Shown: positions 9,391 through 19,738, counted from the stretch's first letter. The stretch: DNA of 64,000 bases from Mycetohabitans endofungorum (GCF_002927045.1 NZ_PRDW01000005.1:186001-250000); one strand, 5' to 3'. Translations and numbers: made by a program. The notes: generated by a model from the sequence alone, not told the origin.

Positions 9391-11256
9391 TCAGCCAATT
9401 TCGTCAAGCTTACGGCCAGCGAGCGCGCCACGAATACTCTTGTCCATGCGCCGCGCGGCGAACTCGTCGGTCGCGGCCGCCAGGGCTTTCGTCGCCTCGT
9501 CGATGCGGTCCGCGTCGTCGCCGTCAACCACGGCGCGCAGCGCGTTCAATTTGGCATCGACGTCGGCACGCTCGGCAGCGTCGAGCAATTCCCCATCGGC
9601 CGCCAGCGCCGCGTCGGTTGCGTCCACCAGGCGCCGCGCGTCGATTTGTGCTTCGCGTAACGCCCTCGCGCGCATGTCGCGCTCCGCGCTGCTGAAACTA
9701 TCCTCGAGCATCCGCGCGATATCGTTATCACCCAGCCCGTACGACGGCTTAACGACCACTGCGGCCTGCGTTCCCGACTGCAATTCGCAAGCGGACACGG
9801 ACAACAGCCCGTCCGCATCGACCTGAAATGTGACGCGGATCCGAGCGGCGCCGGCGGTCATCGGCGGAATGCCACGCAACTCGAAACGCGCGAGCGAGCG
9901 ACAGTCGGACACCAATTCACGCTCGCCTTGCACCACGTGAATGGCCATCGCGCTCTGGCCGTCCTTGAACGTCGTGAATTCCTGCGCCCGTGCCACAGGA
10001 ATCGTCGAGTTCCGCGGAATGATCTTCTCCACCAGCCCGCCCATCGTCTCCAATCCGAGCGACAGCGGTATCACGTCGAGCAGCAACCAGTCGTCACCCT
10101 CGCGCCGGTTGCCGGCCAGCACGTCGGCCTGGATCGCGGCGCCCAGTGCGACGACCTGGTCCGGATCCAAGTCGGTCAACGGCGCCTTGCCGAAATACTG
10201 CTCGACAGCACGCCGCACGCCACGCATACGCGTGGAGCCGCCTACCAGCACGATGCCGTCGAAGTCCTGCGGCCCCGCCTTCGCATCGCGCAACGCCTTG
10301 CGCGTGAGCGCCAGCGTACGTTCGACCAGCGGCTGGGTCATGGTCGCGAATTCGGCTTCCGTGAGCGTCAGCACGACGCGCCGGCCGCAGGATAACGTGA
10401 CGTCGAGCACGGCCTCATCCTGAGCCGACAGCGTTTCCTTCGCAACACGCACCGCATCCAGCAGCGCTCGCACGTCCTGCGGCGGCAGCGTGCCAAGCGC
10501 CGCGCGGTTCAGCACATGCCGATACAGCGCCTGATCGAAGTCATCGCCGCCCAGCGCCGAATCGCCACCCGTGGACAGCACCTCGAACACGCCGCGCGTG
10601 AGCTTGAGCACCGACAAGTCAAATGTGCCGCCACCCAAGTCGTACACCGCGTATAGCCCTTGCGCACCGCTGTCCAGCCCATAGGCGATTGCCGCGGCGG
10701 TCGGCTCGTTCAACAAGCGCAACACGTTCAAGCCAGCGAGCTGTGCGGCATCTTTCGTGGCCTGCCGCTGTGCGTCGTCAAAATACGCGGGAACTGTGAT
10801 GACGGCCCCGACTATTTCGTCACCGAGCGTATCCTCGGCGCGCTGCCGCAATGTCGCGAGGATCTCCGCGGAGACCTCGACCGGGCTGCGCACGCCGTCC
10901 ACGGTCTGCAGCTGGACCATGCCAGGCGCATCGATGAACGCGTAAGGTGCGTTGTCCAGGTCCTGCACGTCGGCCTTGCCGCGCCCCATGAAGCGCTTGA
11001 CCGAGACAATTGTGTTGCGCGGATCCAACGCCGCCTCTTCCTTCGCCGGATAACCGATCTTGCGCCCACCGCCAGGCAGGTAGCGAACGACGGATGGCAG
11101 CAACGCCCGCCCTTCGTCGTCAGGCAGCACCTCCGGGATGCTGTTGCGCACCGCGGCCACCAGCGAGTGGGTTGTCCCAAGGTCGATGCCGATGGCGATT
11201 CGGCGCTGATGCGGCGCCGGCGCCATGCCGGGTTCGGAGATTTGCAGTAAGGCCAT
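9391..11256 (-). CDS. hscA: Fe-S assembly chaperone HscA (Hsp70 family)
   Basis: HscA is a specialised Hsp70 that, with HscB, releases clusters from IscU. The 621-residue protein has the ATPase signature [11 protein letters not shown] near residue 25, [12 protein letters not shown] and [13 protein letters not shown]. The substrate-binding domain ([19 protein letters not shown]) and a helical lid follow. ATG 11256 (MALLQISEP) matches HscA N-termini; the in-frame start at 11307 adds unconserved residues. It lies 64 bp downstream of hscB. Confidence 0.95.
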   Translation of the reverse strand: MALLQISEPGMAPAPHQRRIAIGIDLGTTHSLVAAVRNSIPEVLPDDEGRALLPSVVRYLPGGGRKIGYPAKEEAALDPRNTIVSVKRFMGRGKADVQDLDNAPYAFIDAPGMVQLQTVDGVRSPVEVSAEILATLRQRAEDTLGDEIVGAVITVPAYFDDAQRQATKDAAQLAGLNVLRLLNEPTAAAIAYGLDSGAQGLYAVYDLGGGTFDLSVLKLTRGVFEVLSTGGDSALGGDDFDQALYRHVLNRAALGTLPPQDVRALLDAVRVAKETLSAQDEAVLDVTLSCGRRVVLTLTEAEFATMTQPLVERTLALTRKALRDAKAGPQDFDGIVLVGGSTRMRGVRRAVEQYFGKAPLTDLDPDQVVALGAAIQADVLAGNRREGDDWLLLDVIPLSLGLETMGGLVEKIIPRNSTIPVARAQEFTTFKDGQSAMAIHVVQGERELVSDCRSLARFELRGIPPMTAGAARIRVTFQVDADGLLSVSACELQSGTQAAVVVKPSYGLGDNDIARMLEDSFSSAERDMRARALREAQIDARRLVDATDAALAADGELLDAAERADVDAKLNALRAVVDGDDADRIDEATKALAAATDEFAARRMDKSIRGALAGRKLDEIG

Positions 11257-11320
11257 CTTTATCCATGTGGGATACGATGCCGGGCGCGTGACGATCGCGC
11301 CTCGCATCGGGCGGCAAGCT

Positions 11321-11851
11321 TCACGCCGCCTCCAATTTGTCGATCTGTGCGTCGATTTCGTGTGCGACCCGTTCGATAAACATCAACTGGCGCACCGCTT
11401 CGGCCGCCGGCTGGTCCGCACCGGAATCGAGCCATTCGCCGAGCCGCACGAGCCGTGCCGATTCCTCGTCCCGCAACTCGCGTAGCAGCGTCTGCAGCGC
11501 ATCAACATTGCGCGCCGCAGCCGCATCCTCGGTCCGCTCGCGCCATTCCATTTGCTGCATCAGGAACGCCGGTTCCATCGCGGTATTGTTTTCCGCACCG
11601 ACGTCGATGCCACGTAGGTGCAACAGATAGGTCGCGCGTCGCAGTGGCGACTTCAGTGTCTGATACGCCTCATTCGCGCGCGTTGCCCATTGCATCGCGA
11701 TGCGCTTTTGCGCGTCGCCAGCTGAAGTGAAACGGTCCGGATGCACCTGCGCCTGCACGGCGCGATAGGCATCATCGAGCACGCGCGCGTCTAACCCGAA
11801 ACGCTCGGGCAATTGGAACAATTCGAAGTGGTTTTGAGTCAGCGAAGGCAT
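11321..11851 (-). CDS. hscB: J-domain co-chaperone HscB
   Basis: The 176-residue protein carries an N-terminal J-domain with the HPD tripeptide (QVHPDRF, about residue 37) that stimulates HscA ATPase. The C-terminal three-helix domain binds IscU. The start [15 protein letters not shown] is typical. It lies between iscA and hscA as expected. Confidence 0.95.
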   Translation of the reverse strand: MPSLTQNHFELFQLPERFGLDARVLDDAYRAVQAQVHPDRFTSAGDAQKRIAMQWATRANEAYQTLKSPLRRATYLLHLRGIDVGAENNTAMEPAFLMQQMEWRERTEDAAAARNVDALQTLLRELRDEESARLVRLGEWLDSGADQPAAEAVRQLMFIERVAHEIDAQIDKLEAA

Positions 11852-11933
11852 GGTCGGAAATCACAACTGGCGCCCTACTATTCGGTGGCGCCGAGGGAAT
11901 ACGCCAATGGCGCCAAAGACAACATGCGACGAC

Positions 11934-12257
11934 TCAGACGCGGAACGACTCGCCGCACCCGCATTCGTCCTTCACGTTCGGGTTGTTAAACCGGAACCCC
12001 TCGTTCAGCCCCTCGCGAGCGAAATCCAGTTCTGTGCCGTCGATGTACGCCAGGCTCTTCGGATCGACGATGACCTTAATCCCATGACTCTCGAACACCA
12101 TGTCGCCGGAGTCCAGTTCATCGACGTATTCGAGCTTATACGCCAGACCCGAGCAGCCGGTCGTGCGCACCCCGAGCCGCAGCCCGATGCCCTTGCCGCG
12201 GCGCGTCAGATACTTCTGCACGTGCTGTGCTGCTTTTTCCGTCAAAGTGATCGCCAT
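11934..12257 (-). CDS. iscA: A-type Fe-S carrier IscA
   Basis: This 107-residue carrier passes clusters to apo-proteins. The three ligand Cys are in [13 protein letters not shown] and in the C-terminal [12 protein letters not shown] 12257 ([13 protein letters not shown]) is the family start; the longer in-frame version reaching 12401 runs into iscU. Confidence 0.95.
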   Translation of the reverse strand: MAITLTEKAAQHVQKYLTRRGKGIGLRLGVRTTGCSGLAYKLEYVDELDSGDMVFESHGIKVIVDPKSLAYIDGTELDFAREGLNEGFRFNNPNVKDECGCGESFRV

Positions 12258-12348
12258 CGTCGTTCGCCGGTCCGGCCGGCCATCATTCATCGGTTCACCC
12301 ACTGCCGCGCTTGACCGGCCTGACCGGCCGGTCGCGCGGCTCTCCGCG

Positions 12349-12774
12349 TCAAGCCGTCGCTTCGCCCGCCTGGACAGCAAGTTCGTCGGCCACCGCCACA
12401 CGTCGCTTCTTGTAGTCAGCCACCGCCGCCTTGATCGCGTCTTCCGCCAAAATCGAGCAGTGGATCTTCACCGGTGGCAGCGCCAACTCCTCGGCGATCT
12501 GGGTATTCTTGATCGATAGTGCCTGATCCAGCGTCTTGCCTTTGACCCATTCCGTCACCAGCGAACTGGACGCGATCGCGGAGCCGCAGCCATAGGTCTT
12601 GAACTTCGCGTCCTCGATGGTCCCATCCGCGCCGACCCGGATCTGCAGCTTCATCACGTCGCCGCACGCCGGCGCACCGACCATACCGGTGCCGACCGCG
12701 TCGTCGTCCTTCGCAAACGACCCGACATTGCGCGGGTTTTCATAGTGATCCAAAACCTTGTCGCTATAAGCCAT
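12349..12774 (-). CDS. iscU: Fe-S cluster scaffold IscU
   Basis: The scaffold assembles [2Fe-2S] from IscS sulfur. The 141-residue protein has the three conserved Cys in [21 protein letters not shown] and [11 protein letters not shown], plus the LPPVK segment recognised by HscA. The C-terminal tail is a few residues longer than in E. coli IscU. Confidence 0.96.
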   Translation of the reverse strand: MAYSDKVLDHYENPRNVGSFAKDDDAVGTGMVGAPACGDVMKLQIRVGADGTIEDAKFKTYGCGSAIASSSLVTEWVKGKTLDQALSIKNTQIAEELALPPVKIHCSILAEDAIKAAVADYKKRRVAVADELAVQAGEATA

Positions 12775-12818
12775 TGCAGTACTCCTTGCTGTATCGGTAG
12801 AGGTTCAAGCCGTCGCGC

Positions 12819-14042
12819 TCAATGCGCAGCCCATTGGATCGACGACAGGTCGATCCCTTCCTGATGCATTTCCCACAGCGGCGAAAGCTCGCGTAGCTTC
12901 GCGATCTTGTTGTTCAACAACTCGATCACGTAGTCCACTTCCTGCTCGGTCGTAAAGCGTCCCACCGTGAAGCGGATCGAGCTATGTGCCAGCTCGTCGT
13001 TACGACCCAGCGCGCGCAGTACGTACGACGGCTCCAGCGACGCGGACGTACAGGCAGAACCAGACGATACCGCGACATCCTTGACCGCCATGATCAGAGA
13101 CTCGCCCTCGACGAAATTGAAGCTCACGTTCAGGTTGTGCGGCACGCGCGCATGCATGTCGCCGTTCACGTACACCTCGTCGATCCGCATCAGGCCGTTG
13201 AGCAAGCGATCGCGCAGCATCCGCACCCGCTCGTTCTCGGTGGCCATTTCCTCGCGGGCCAGCCGGAACGCCTCGCCCATGCCCACAATCTGATGGGTGG
13301 CGAGCGTGCCGGAGCGCATGCCCCGCTCATGGCCACCGCCGTGCATCTGCGCCTCGATCCGCACGCGCGGCTTACGCCGCACATACAGCGCACCGATCCC
13401 CTTCGGCCCATATGTCTTATGCGCGGAAAACGACATCAGGTCGACCTTCAACTTCTGTAGGTCGATTTCGACCTTGCCGGTCGCCTGCGCGGCATCGACA
13501 TGGAACACGATCCCTTTTTGCCGGCAGATCTCGCCGATCGCCGCAATATCCTGGATCACGCCAATCTCGTTGTTCACATGCATCACCGACACGAGAATGG
13601 TGTCCGGCCGCAACGCCGCACTGAATGCCTCCAGGTCAAGCAGACCATTGTCGCGCACGTCCAGGTACGTCACCTCGAAGCCCTGTCGCTCCAGTTCGCG
13701 CGTGGTGTCGAGCACGGCCTTGTGCTCGGTCTTCACCGTGACAATGTGCTTGCCCTTACTGCGATAAAAATTCGCCGCGCCCTTCAGCGCCAGGTTGTCC
13801 GACTCGGTTGCACCCGACGTCCAGATGATCTCACGCGGATCGGCATTGACCAACGCGGCCACCTGCTCGCGCGCCTGCTCAACCGCGCGCTCGGCTTCCC
13901 AGCCATACGCATGGCTACGCGAGGCCGGGTTGCCGAATTGCTCGCGCAGGTACGGGATCATCTTATCCGCCACGCGCGGGTCAATGGGCGTCGTCGCGCT
14001 GTAGTCCATGTAGATGGGCAGGTGGAACGGGGGATTTTTCAT
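12819..14042 (-). CDS. iscS: cysteine desulfurase IscS
   Basis: This PLP enzyme takes sulfur from cysteine for Fe-S clusters and tRNA thiolation. The 407-residue protein contains the PLP lysine in [14 protein letters not shown], the mobile catalytic Cys in [15 protein letters not shown], and the C-terminal [13 protein letters not shown] that docks IscU. iscU follows after 44 bp. Confidence 0.97.
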   Translation of the reverse strand: MKNPPFHLPIYMDYSATTPIDPRVADKMIPYLREQFGNPASRSHAYGWEAERAVEQAREQVAALVNADPREIIWTSGATESDNLALKGAANFYRSKGKHIVTVKTEHKAVLDTTRELERQGFEVTYLDVRDNGLLDLEAFSAALRPDTILVSVMHVNNEIGVIQDIAAIGEICRQKGIVFHVDAAQATGKVEIDLQKLKVDLMSFSAHKTYGPKGIGALYVRRKPRVRIEAQMHGGGHERGMRSGTLATHQIVGMGEAFRLAREEMATENERVRMLRDRLLNGLMRIDEVYVNGDMHARVPHNLNVSFNFVEGESLIMAVKDVAVSSGSACTSASLEPSYVLRALGRNDELAHSSIRFTVGRFTTEQEVDYVIELLNNKIAKLRELSPLWEMHQEGIDLSSIQWAAH

Positions 14043-14106
14043 GTGGGGCTCCGCAAGTCTGTGTCTGCTGCCAATACGTGTGTCCGTATGTCGCGTCGCC
14101 GTCCGC

Positions 14107-14637
14107 TCAGGACTGCGCGATGTTGAACACGGAATTCGGTCCTTTCGGCCCGACGCGGACCGTGTCCGGCGCTACCGGCTCGCCTCGCCGGTCGAGCCGC
14201 ACCGGCGAGGCACTCTCGCGCGAACGCTGTTGGTCGACTAAGTCCTGCAGCGACACGGAATCGAGGTACTCGACCATCTTCTGGTTCAGCGTCGACCACA
14301 ATTCATGCGTCATGCAATGGCCGTCTGGCTGCTTGGTGCCCTCGCACGTGCCCTTGCCACCGCACTGCGTCGCGTCCAGCGGCTCGTCAACAGCGATAAT
14401 GATGTCGGCCACGGTCACCTCGTCGGCGCGGCGCGCGAGATTGTAGCCGCCGCCCGGTCCGCGCACCGACTCGACGATCTCGTGCCGGCGCAACTTGCCA
14501 AACAGCTGCTCCAAATAAGACAGCGAGATCCGCTGCCGCTGACTGATGCCCGCGAGCGTCACGGGGCCCTTCTCTTGGCGCAGCGCCAAGTCGATCATCG
14601 CGGTAACGGCGAAGCGGCCTTTTGTAGTGAGTCTCAT
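14107..14637 (-). CDS. iscR: Rrf2-family Fe-S regulator IscR
   Basis: IscR holds a [2Fe-2S] cluster and represses the isc operon when cluster supply is sufficient. The 176-residue protein has the Rrf2 winged helix ([14 protein letters not shown]). Cluster ligands are Cys92, Cys98 and Cys108 with His111; the third Cys is four residues later than in E. coli. The C-terminal tail is extended and charged. MRLTTK at 14637 was chosen over the ATG four codons upstream. It is first in the operon, with the tandem sites at 14655-14706 just upstream. Confidence 0.95.
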   Translation of the reverse strand: MRLTTKGRFAVTAMIDLALRQEKGPVTLAGISQRQRISLSYLEQLFGKLRRHEIVESVRGPGGGYNLARRADEVTVADIIIAVDEPLDATQCGGKGTCEGTKQPDGHCMTHELWSTLNQKMVEYLDSVSLQDLVDQQRSRESASPVRLDRRGEPVAPDTVRVGPKGPNSVFNIAQS

Positions 14638-14654
14638 GGTGTGGGGCACCCGTA

Positions 14655-14679
14655 ATTCTCGACGATTTTTGTCAAGTAT
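14655..14679 (-). promoter_or_regulatory. IscR type-1 binding site, downstream copy
   Basis: A second 25-bp element, ATACTTGACAA followed by a right arm ending CGTCGAGAAT on the minus strand, lies 27 bp from the first. It covers most of the -10 box and the start region. Two tandem sites match the known arrangement at iscR promoters. Confidence 0.55.
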
Positions 14680-14702
14680 AGATATCCTAGCATTTTAGTC
14701 AA
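14675..14702 (-). promoter_or_regulatory. isc operon sigma-70 promoter
   Basis: On the minus strand the -35 TTGACT (14697-14702) and -10 TATACT (14675-14680) are separated by 16 bp, about 37 bp upstream of the iscR ATG. Both hexamers are embedded in the two IscR-like sites, as expected of a repressible isc promoter. Confidence 0.75.
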
Positions 14703-14706
14703 GTAC
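14682..14706 (-). promoter_or_regulatory. IscR type-1 binding site, upstream copy
   Basis: The 25-bp minus-strand sequence has left half GTACTTGACTA and right half ending AGGATAT. This fits the type-1 pattern ATASYYGACTRwwwYAGTCRRSTAT well in the left arm and partly in the right arm. It covers the -35 box. Confidence 0.65.
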
Positions 14707-14787
14707 CCCTACCGCGGTCAGGGATAGAATAGTGCACTGCCCCATGCGGCAACGTGCGCTGCCGTCGGCCCGCGCGCTCCGTGTCGC

Positions 14788-15270
14788 TTAGATCGCGTAG
14801 CGATGCCGCAACTGCGCAAGCAAGCCGTCGCAGGCGTCCTCGACTTCGTCAAGCACGCGCTCGAAGCCCTCGTGGCCACCGAAATAAGGATCGTCAACGA
14901 TGTCGCTATCGTAACGGCGCGCGAACTCCATTAGCAGCCGGATCTTATGCCCATGCTCGGACGGGCAGCGACGTCGCAGCTCGGCGACGTTGTCATGATC
15001 CATCGCGAGCAGCAAATCGAACCGCGCAAAATCGCCGGCGCTGACCTGCCGGGCACGCAACGCATCCAATGCGTAACCCCGCGACATCGCGGCGCGGCAC
15101 GCACGGGGGTCGGGTGCGGCACCTACATGCCAGTCTCCAGTGCCGGCCGAGTCTAAGTGGATCGTGTCGGCCAGCCCGGCCTCGTATACCTTGGCGCGCA
15201 TCACCGCTTCGGCGGTGGGGGAACGGCAGATGTTGCCAAGGCAGACAAAAAGCAGCGCGACGGTTTTCAT
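14788..15270 (-). CDS. low-molecular-weight protein-tyrosine phosphatase
   Basis: The 160-residue enzyme has the signature P-loop VCLGNICRSPTAE at the N-terminus (nucleophilic Cys, Arg) and the general-acid Asp in VDDPYFGG. ATG 15270 (MKTVALLFVCLG) places the P-loop at the usual position; the in-frame start at 15450 adds about 60 unconserved residues. It lies directly upstream of iscR in the same direction, which is common in Burkholderia-type genomes. Its substrate cannot be told from sequence. Confidence 0.9.
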   Translation of the reverse strand: MKTVALLFVCLGNICRSPTAEAVMRAKVYEAGLADTIHLDSAGTGDWHVGAAPDPRACRAAMSRGYALDALRARQVSAGDFARFDLLLAMDHDNVAELRRRCPSEHGHKIRLLMEFARRYDSDIVDDPYFGGHEGFERVLDEVEDACDGLLAQLRHRYAI

Positions 15271-15382
15271 GGGTTTGAATGTTCGGAGCGCCGCAATTCT
15301 ACGCCGGAATCCATGCTCGTGCTGCACGCTTGTGCCGATAGGCACGATTGCCGCGGCGTGCGCGATGCGTGAGTTGAACGGC

Positions 15383-16558
15383 TCAGCCGTGCAGGTCGGC
15401 CAGCGGATGCGCGTCGGCGCGCCACGGCGAGCGCAGTATCGCGGCCACATCCTCTTCGCGGACCTCGGCCAGCGTGGCCGGCGCCCAGCGCGGCCGCTTG
15501 TCCTTGTCGATCAGATGCGCCCGCACCCCTTCGCAGAAATCGCCGTCGTCGATCGCCTGTGTGGCAATCGCCAGTTCCATCCGCAGACATTCAGCCAGCG
15601 TCATGTGGCGTCCCCGCAGCAACGCCTGCCGCGTCACGTTGAGCATGGTGGGGGAATAGGCGGTCAGCGCATCGAGGGTCGCGCTGAGCCATTCGCGCTC
15701 GGCCTCGCGGGGACCGGCCGACAGATGGCCGTGTAGCGACGCAACGATCTGCTCAACCGAGTGGCGAGGATTGAAATGACGCATGGCTAGCGCGCGCCAA
15801 TCGTCCACGGTACTGCGTACCGGCTCGTGATCGGGGCCGCCGAATGCCTGCTTCAGCGCACGCTCGATGTCCGTGGTGTCCGCTTCACACAGTCGCACGT
15901 CAAAATCGCGCAACGCATCGGCGTCAACCAGCAGATCGGCCAATCCGAGCCGCTGCGCATCGGCCCCGCTGAGCGTCACGCCGGTCAATCCAACATACAA
16001 TTCCAACTCCACCGGCATCACGGCCAAGAATCGCGTGGCCCCCACGTCTGGCACGAAACCGATTCGCGTTTCCGGCATCGCGATCCGGCTACGTTGGGTG
16101 GCAACCCGCAGCGAGGCACCCTGTGCCAACCCCATCCCGCCGCCCATCGTAATGCCGTCCATCAGCGCTACCACGGGCTTAGGGAAATGATGCAGCGTGA
16201 AATCGAGCCGATATTCGTCAATGAAGAACGCTTGCCACGAGCGCTCGCCGGCGCTCGCCAGCCGGTACAGCGCCCGCACATCGCCCCCTGCGCAAAAGCC
16301 CTTATCACCGGCGCCGCGCAGCACTAGCGCCAAAATCCGGTCGTCCGCCCGGCATTGCTCGACCCATTGCGCCAGCGTGCGCACCATCGAATGCGACAGC
16401 GCGTTCAGCGCATCGGAACGATTCAACGTCACGACCGCCACCCGATTGATCACCTGATAACTCAAATGCTCGGCTGTCACCGGTACGTCGGCCGGAATAT
16501 CACGCCGCGCTCCGGCGGCGGCCTCAACCACGCCCGCTGCGGGCGACCCTGTCTTCAT
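15383..16558 (-). CDS. enoyl-CoA hydratase/isomerase family, 3-hydroxyisobutyryl-CoA hydrolase-like
   Basis: The 391-residue crotonase-fold protein is longer than a plain enoyl-CoA hydratase and matches the hydrolase branch (ECH_2). It has an oxyanion-hole GDKGFCAGGDVRALY motif, DGITMGGGMGLAQGA, a catalytic-acid region ETRIGFVPDVGATRFL, and a long C-terminal helical part ending in RSPWRADAHPL. In valine catabolism the enzyme hydrolyses 3-hydroxyisobutyryl-CoA. ATG 16558 (MKTGSPAAG) was taken; an earlier ATG at 16615 is possible. The acyl-CoA dehydrogenase upstream is only a stump, so the pathway may be partly lost here. Confidence 0.8.
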   Translation of the reverse strand: MKTGSPAAGVVEAAAGARRDIPADVPVTAEHLSYQVINRVAVVTLNRSDALNALSHSMVRTLAQWVEQCRADDRILALVLRGAGDKGFCAGGDVRALYRLASAGERSWQAFFIDEYRLDFTLHHFPKPVVALMDGITMGGGMGLAQGASLRVATQRSRIAMPETRIGFVPDVGATRFLAVMPVELELYVGLTGVTLSGADAQRLGLADLLVDADALRDFDVRLCEADTTDIERALKQAFGGPDHEPVRSTVDDWRALAMRHFNPRHSVEQIVASLHGHLSAGPREAEREWLSATLDALTAYSPTMLNVTRQALLRGRHMTLAECLRMELAIATQAIDDGDFCEGVRAHLIDKDKRPRWAPATLAEVREEDVAAILRSPWRADAHPLADLHG

Positions 16559-16598
16559 AACCCTTCCTCGTATCACGCTGACCAGCACGGCGCGCGTG

Positions 16599-16928
16599 CT
16601 AGACATGCCGTGCAATCACCATCCGCTGTACCTCGCTTGTTCCTTCATAGAGCTGCGTAATGCGCGCATCACGGTAGTGTCGCTCGACGGCATAGCCCTC
16701 GAGATAGCCGTATCCGCCATGCACCTGGATCGCGCTGGAGCACACCCGCTCGGCCATCTCCGACGCGTACAGCTTGGCCTGCGACGCCTCGGACAGGCAC
16801 GGCTTGCCAGCGGTGCGCAAGCGCGCCGCGTGATGCACGAGCAAGCACGCCGCGTTCAGTTGCGTGGCCATGTCCGCCAGCATATTGGCCACGCTCTGGT
16901 GCTCGCGCAGCGGCTTGCCGAACTGCAC
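16599..16928 (-). pseudogene. acyl-CoA dehydrogenase, C-terminal remnant
   Basis: Only about 109 residues of a roughly 380-residue acyl-CoA dehydrogenase remain. They include the conserved [20 protein letters not shown] and the C-terminal [38 protein letters not shown]. Immediately upstream the frame continues as PERRA and meets TAG, and nothing FAD-binding is found before it. The fatty-acid/branched-chain gene is therefore truncated. The missing two thirds have been replaced by the short region upstream of the IclR gene. Confidence 0.85.
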
Positions 16929-16998
16929 CTACGCGCGCCGCTCGGGTGCCGGCTACGTACAGATTCGCGCGAAACGATTAGAGTCCTGCATCATCCCG

Positions 16999-17027
16999 TT
17001 CGCATCTTTCACCATACGAGATACAAT
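16999..17027 (+). promoter_or_regulatory. putative promoter of the IclR gene
   Basis: TTCGCA (16999-17004) and TACAAT (17022-17027) are separated by 17 bp, about 30 bp before the ATG. The -35 match is only 4 of 6. Confidence 0.4.
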
Positions 17028-17056
17028 CAGGTTTCTACTGCAGCATAGCGGTATCC

Positions 17057-17860
17057 ATGATGAGCGACCTGAACGCAGAAGCCAAGACCTCGATCCAGGT
17101 AATCGACCGGATGATGCGGCTGCTCGACACGCTCGCCGCGTATAGCGATCCTGTCAGCCTCAAGGACCTCGCGCAACGCACCGAGCTTCATCCCTCGACC
17201 GCCCATCGAATCCTGAACGACATGGTAACGTGCCGGCTCGTCGATCGTTCGGATCCGGGCACGTACCGCCTGGGCATGCGCCTGCTCGAGTTGGGCAATC
17301 TGGTAAAAGCCCGGTTGTCGGTGCGCGACGCCGCGCTCGGCCCAATGCGCGAACTGCACCGGCTCACTGGGCAAACGGTGAACCTATCTGTTAGGCAGGG
17401 TGACGAAATCGTCTATATCGAACGCGCCTATTCGGAGCGCTCCGGCATGCAGGTGGTCCGCGCGATCGGTGGCCGCGCGCCGCTGCACCTGACGTCCGTC
17501 GGCAAGCTGTTCCTGGCCGCGGACGAAGCATCGCGCGTGCGCGCCTACGCAACGCGCACCGGGCTGGCCGGCCATACGCAGAACAGCATCACGGATCTGG
17601 CGAAGCTGGAACGCGAACTGGCACACGTGCGCCAGCAAGCGTGTGCACGTGACAATGAGGAACTGGAACTGGGCGTGCGATGCATCGCGGCTGGCATCTA
17701 TGACGACAGCTCGAAACTGGTGGCAGGCCTGTCACTGTCCGCGCCGGCGGACCGCTTGCAAAACGCATGGCTCGCGCAGCTCACCCATACCGCGCTGGAA
17801 ATTTCACAGGCGCTCGGGTACCAGCCGCCGGCGAACACCACCACGGCCGCCGCCGCGTGA
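17057..17860 (+). CDS. IclR-family transcriptional regulator
   Basis: The 267-residue protein has an N-terminal winged helix-turn-helix (about 15-80, LKDLAQRTELHPSTAHRILNDM) and a C-terminal IclR effector domain with GRAPLHLTSVGKLFLA and CIAAGIYDDSSKLVAGLSLSAP. IclR proteins usually regulate catabolic operons. It is divergent from the acyl-CoA dehydrogenase remnant and hydratase, so it may once have controlled them. The ligand is unknown. MSDLN at 17060 is an equally good start. Confidence 0.85.
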   Translation: MMSDLNAEAKTSIQVIDRMMRLLDTLAAYSDPVSLKDLAQRTELHPSTAHRILNDMVTCRLVDRSDPGTYRLGMRLLELGNLVKARLSVRDAALGPMRELHRLTGQTVNLSVRQGDEIVYIERAYSERSGMQVVRAIGGRAPLHLTSVGKLFLAADEASRVRAYATRTGLAGHTQNSITDLAKLERELAHVRQQACARDNEELELGVRCIAAGIYDDSSKLVAGLSLSAPADRLQNAWLAQLTHTALEISQALGYQPPANTTTAAAA

Positions 17861-17999
17861 AATGAACGGTCCCACCCACCAGTGGACAGTCCTATCCACC
17901 ATCCGCCGGTATCACCGGCGAACGACGGACCCGCGAACACGCGCCGGCCCGGCCAGCGCCCGTGCGCGGATTGACCGCACGCCGGCACACGGGTGCAGT

Positions 18000-19169
18000 T
18001 CAGGTGCCAGCGCCGTTGGTTTGTGCGCTCGTCACGCGTTGCACTCCGCCATTGTCCATCCAATTGCGTAACCGTTGTGCATCGGCAAAGCGCGAATATT
18101 TGCCAAACGAGTCCAACAGCACCATGATCACGGGCCGGCCATGGATCGTTGCCTGCATGACCAGGCATTCGCCGGCCTCGTTGATGAAGCCGGTTTTCTG
18201 CAACCCGATGTCCCACGAAGTGTTGCGCACCAGCGCGTTCGTGCTGTTATAGGCGAGCGTGCGCTTGCCGGTGAACACATCATAGCTGCGGTCAGTGGAG
18301 AACTGGCGGATCAGCGGATACTGATATGCCGCATTGACCATCTTCGCGAGGTCGCGCGCGCTGGACACGTTCTGCGAGGTCAGGCCGGTCGCGTTCTGGA
18401 AATGGGTTTGGGCCATGCCCAATTCGGCGGCTTTGCGGTTCATCGCCGCGATGAACCCGGGCCGGCCGCCGGGATAGTAGCGCGACAGCGCCGCAGCAGC
18501 GCGATTCTCCGAGGCCATCAGCGCGATGTGCAGCATATCCTCGCGCGACAACGTCGAGCCGATCGACAACCGGGAACCGGTGCCCTTCTCGTAGTCGCGG
18601 TCCTCATCGGTCACCGTCAGCCTCTCATTGAGCAGCGCCTTCGAATCCAGCACGACCATCGCGGTCATCAGCTTCGTGATCGACGCGATCGGCACGACTG
18701 ACGCCGAATTCTTGTCGTACAGTACCTCACCGGTGTTCTGATCGACCATGAAGCCCACCGTCGAGCGCAACGCCACGCTGCCGTCGGATTGCAGCGTGAA
18801 CGCGCCTACTGCGGGCCTGGGCTGGTACGCGACCCGGCGCACGGCCGCATGGTGCGTACGGCCCTTCAGCCGCGCCGACACGCGCTGTTTCGACGGCTGC
18901 GCGGCGGCCAGTCGCACCACCTTGCTCGAGCGCGCGGCGCGGGCCTGCTGGGTCTTGGACGCGCGCTTCGCAGTCAACGCCTTGCCACCTTTGCGGGCGG
19001 CAGCATGGCTCGCACGGGATTCGCGCGCCGCCTTCGCGGCGGTGACAGCATACGCGTTGGCCGGCGCGACCAGCGCAGCCATCAGCACAGCTGAGCCGGC
19101 GATGGACAACGCCGTGCCGAAAGCAGCGACACAGATGCCTTTCAGCGATGAAAACAGGGTGCTTTTCAT
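18000..19169 (-). CDS. D-alanyl-D-alanine endopeptidase (PBP7/PbpG type)
   Basis: The 389-residue periplasmic peptidase cleaves peptidoglycan cross-links. It has a signal peptide (about 1-40, ending APANAYA) and a Lys/Arg/Ala-rich linker (about 45-120). The S11 peptidase domain shows SxxK at S163-K166 (SITK), SEN at 220-222 and KTG at 325-327. The basic linker is unusual and could bind wall polymers or nucleic acid. No PBP5-type C-terminal amphipathic anchor is evident, in keeping with PBP7. Confidence 0.88.
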   Translation of the reverse strand: MKSTLFSSLKGICVAAFGTALSIAGSAVLMAALVAPANAYAVTAAKAARESRASHAAARKGGKALTAKRASKTQQARAARSSKVVRLAAAQPSKQRVSARLKGRTHHAAVRRVAYQPRPAVGAFTLQSDGSVALRSTVGFMVDQNTGEVLYDKNSASVVPIASITKLMTAMVVLDSKALLNERLTVTDEDRDYEKGTGSRLSIGSTLSREDMLHIALMASENRAAAALSRYYPGGRPGFIAAMNRKAAELGMAQTHFQNATGLTSQNVSSARDLAKMVNAAYQYPLIRQFSTDRSYDVFTGKRTLAYNSTNALVRNTSWDIGLQKTGFINEAGECLVMQATIHGRPVIMVLLDSFGKYSRFADAQRLRNWMDNGGVQRVTSAQTNGAGT

Positions 19170-19627
19170 TCGTGTTATGACCGGATTTCCGAAAGTGTAG
19201 CCAAGCCCGGAATGACTAACCTATCAGTCACTTATCGCCAATACTTAACCCAAGATCTGTCAGGCGTTCAGGCAGACAATCGAGCCTCGCAGTGTAATTG
19301 AAATCAGTAATCAGGCGCGCACGGTGGTTCGCTACACCGTCGCTTAACGGTGTCTACCTCCGACTTAACGGTTGGGTGCCGCCGACGTTGAACCAGGATT
19401 ACCCCGAGACAGCACAAGGATGCCTTCGTGCCGCGCTACAACAAATCAACGACCCAAACGTTCTCGAAATTGACACACAACTGTGCGTGTACATCCCGAC
19501 TAGGCGAAGCGCAGTGTGCCGAGACGCTGCGTTGAGCGAGCCGCACTGGCTGCAGCGCCCCATCGGCTTACGTCGCTAAACACTTGTTTATTAAGTCGAA
19601 GCCTAATTTGCGCACTGCACAAAAAAC
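19170..19627. other. intergenic region before the phasin gene
   Basis: About 460 bp without a supportable gene. A 93-codon frame (19298-19579) has no recognisable sequence or good ribosome site. TGC-rich motifs such as GCGCACTGCACA near 19610, and another after the phasin promoter near 19665, resemble targets of the PHA regulator PhaR. That reading is tentative. Confidence 0.35.
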
Positions 19628-19655
19628 TTGACACGCGCGCAAACGCGCCTAAAAT
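19628..19655 (+). promoter_or_regulatory. phasin gene promoter
   Basis: A perfect -35 TTGACA (19628-19633) is followed after 16 bp by -10 TAAAAT (19650-19655), about 84 bp before the phasin ATG. It is one of the strongest sigma-70-like promoters in the window, in keeping with the abundance of phasins. Confidence 0.75.
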
Positions 19656-19738
19656 GCGCATCATGCTGCACTGCACAACAGCGCGGCGGCCTTTCTCCCC
19701 ACCAGCGGCCCCGCCAGGGTCGGATCAGGAGCGCAAGC

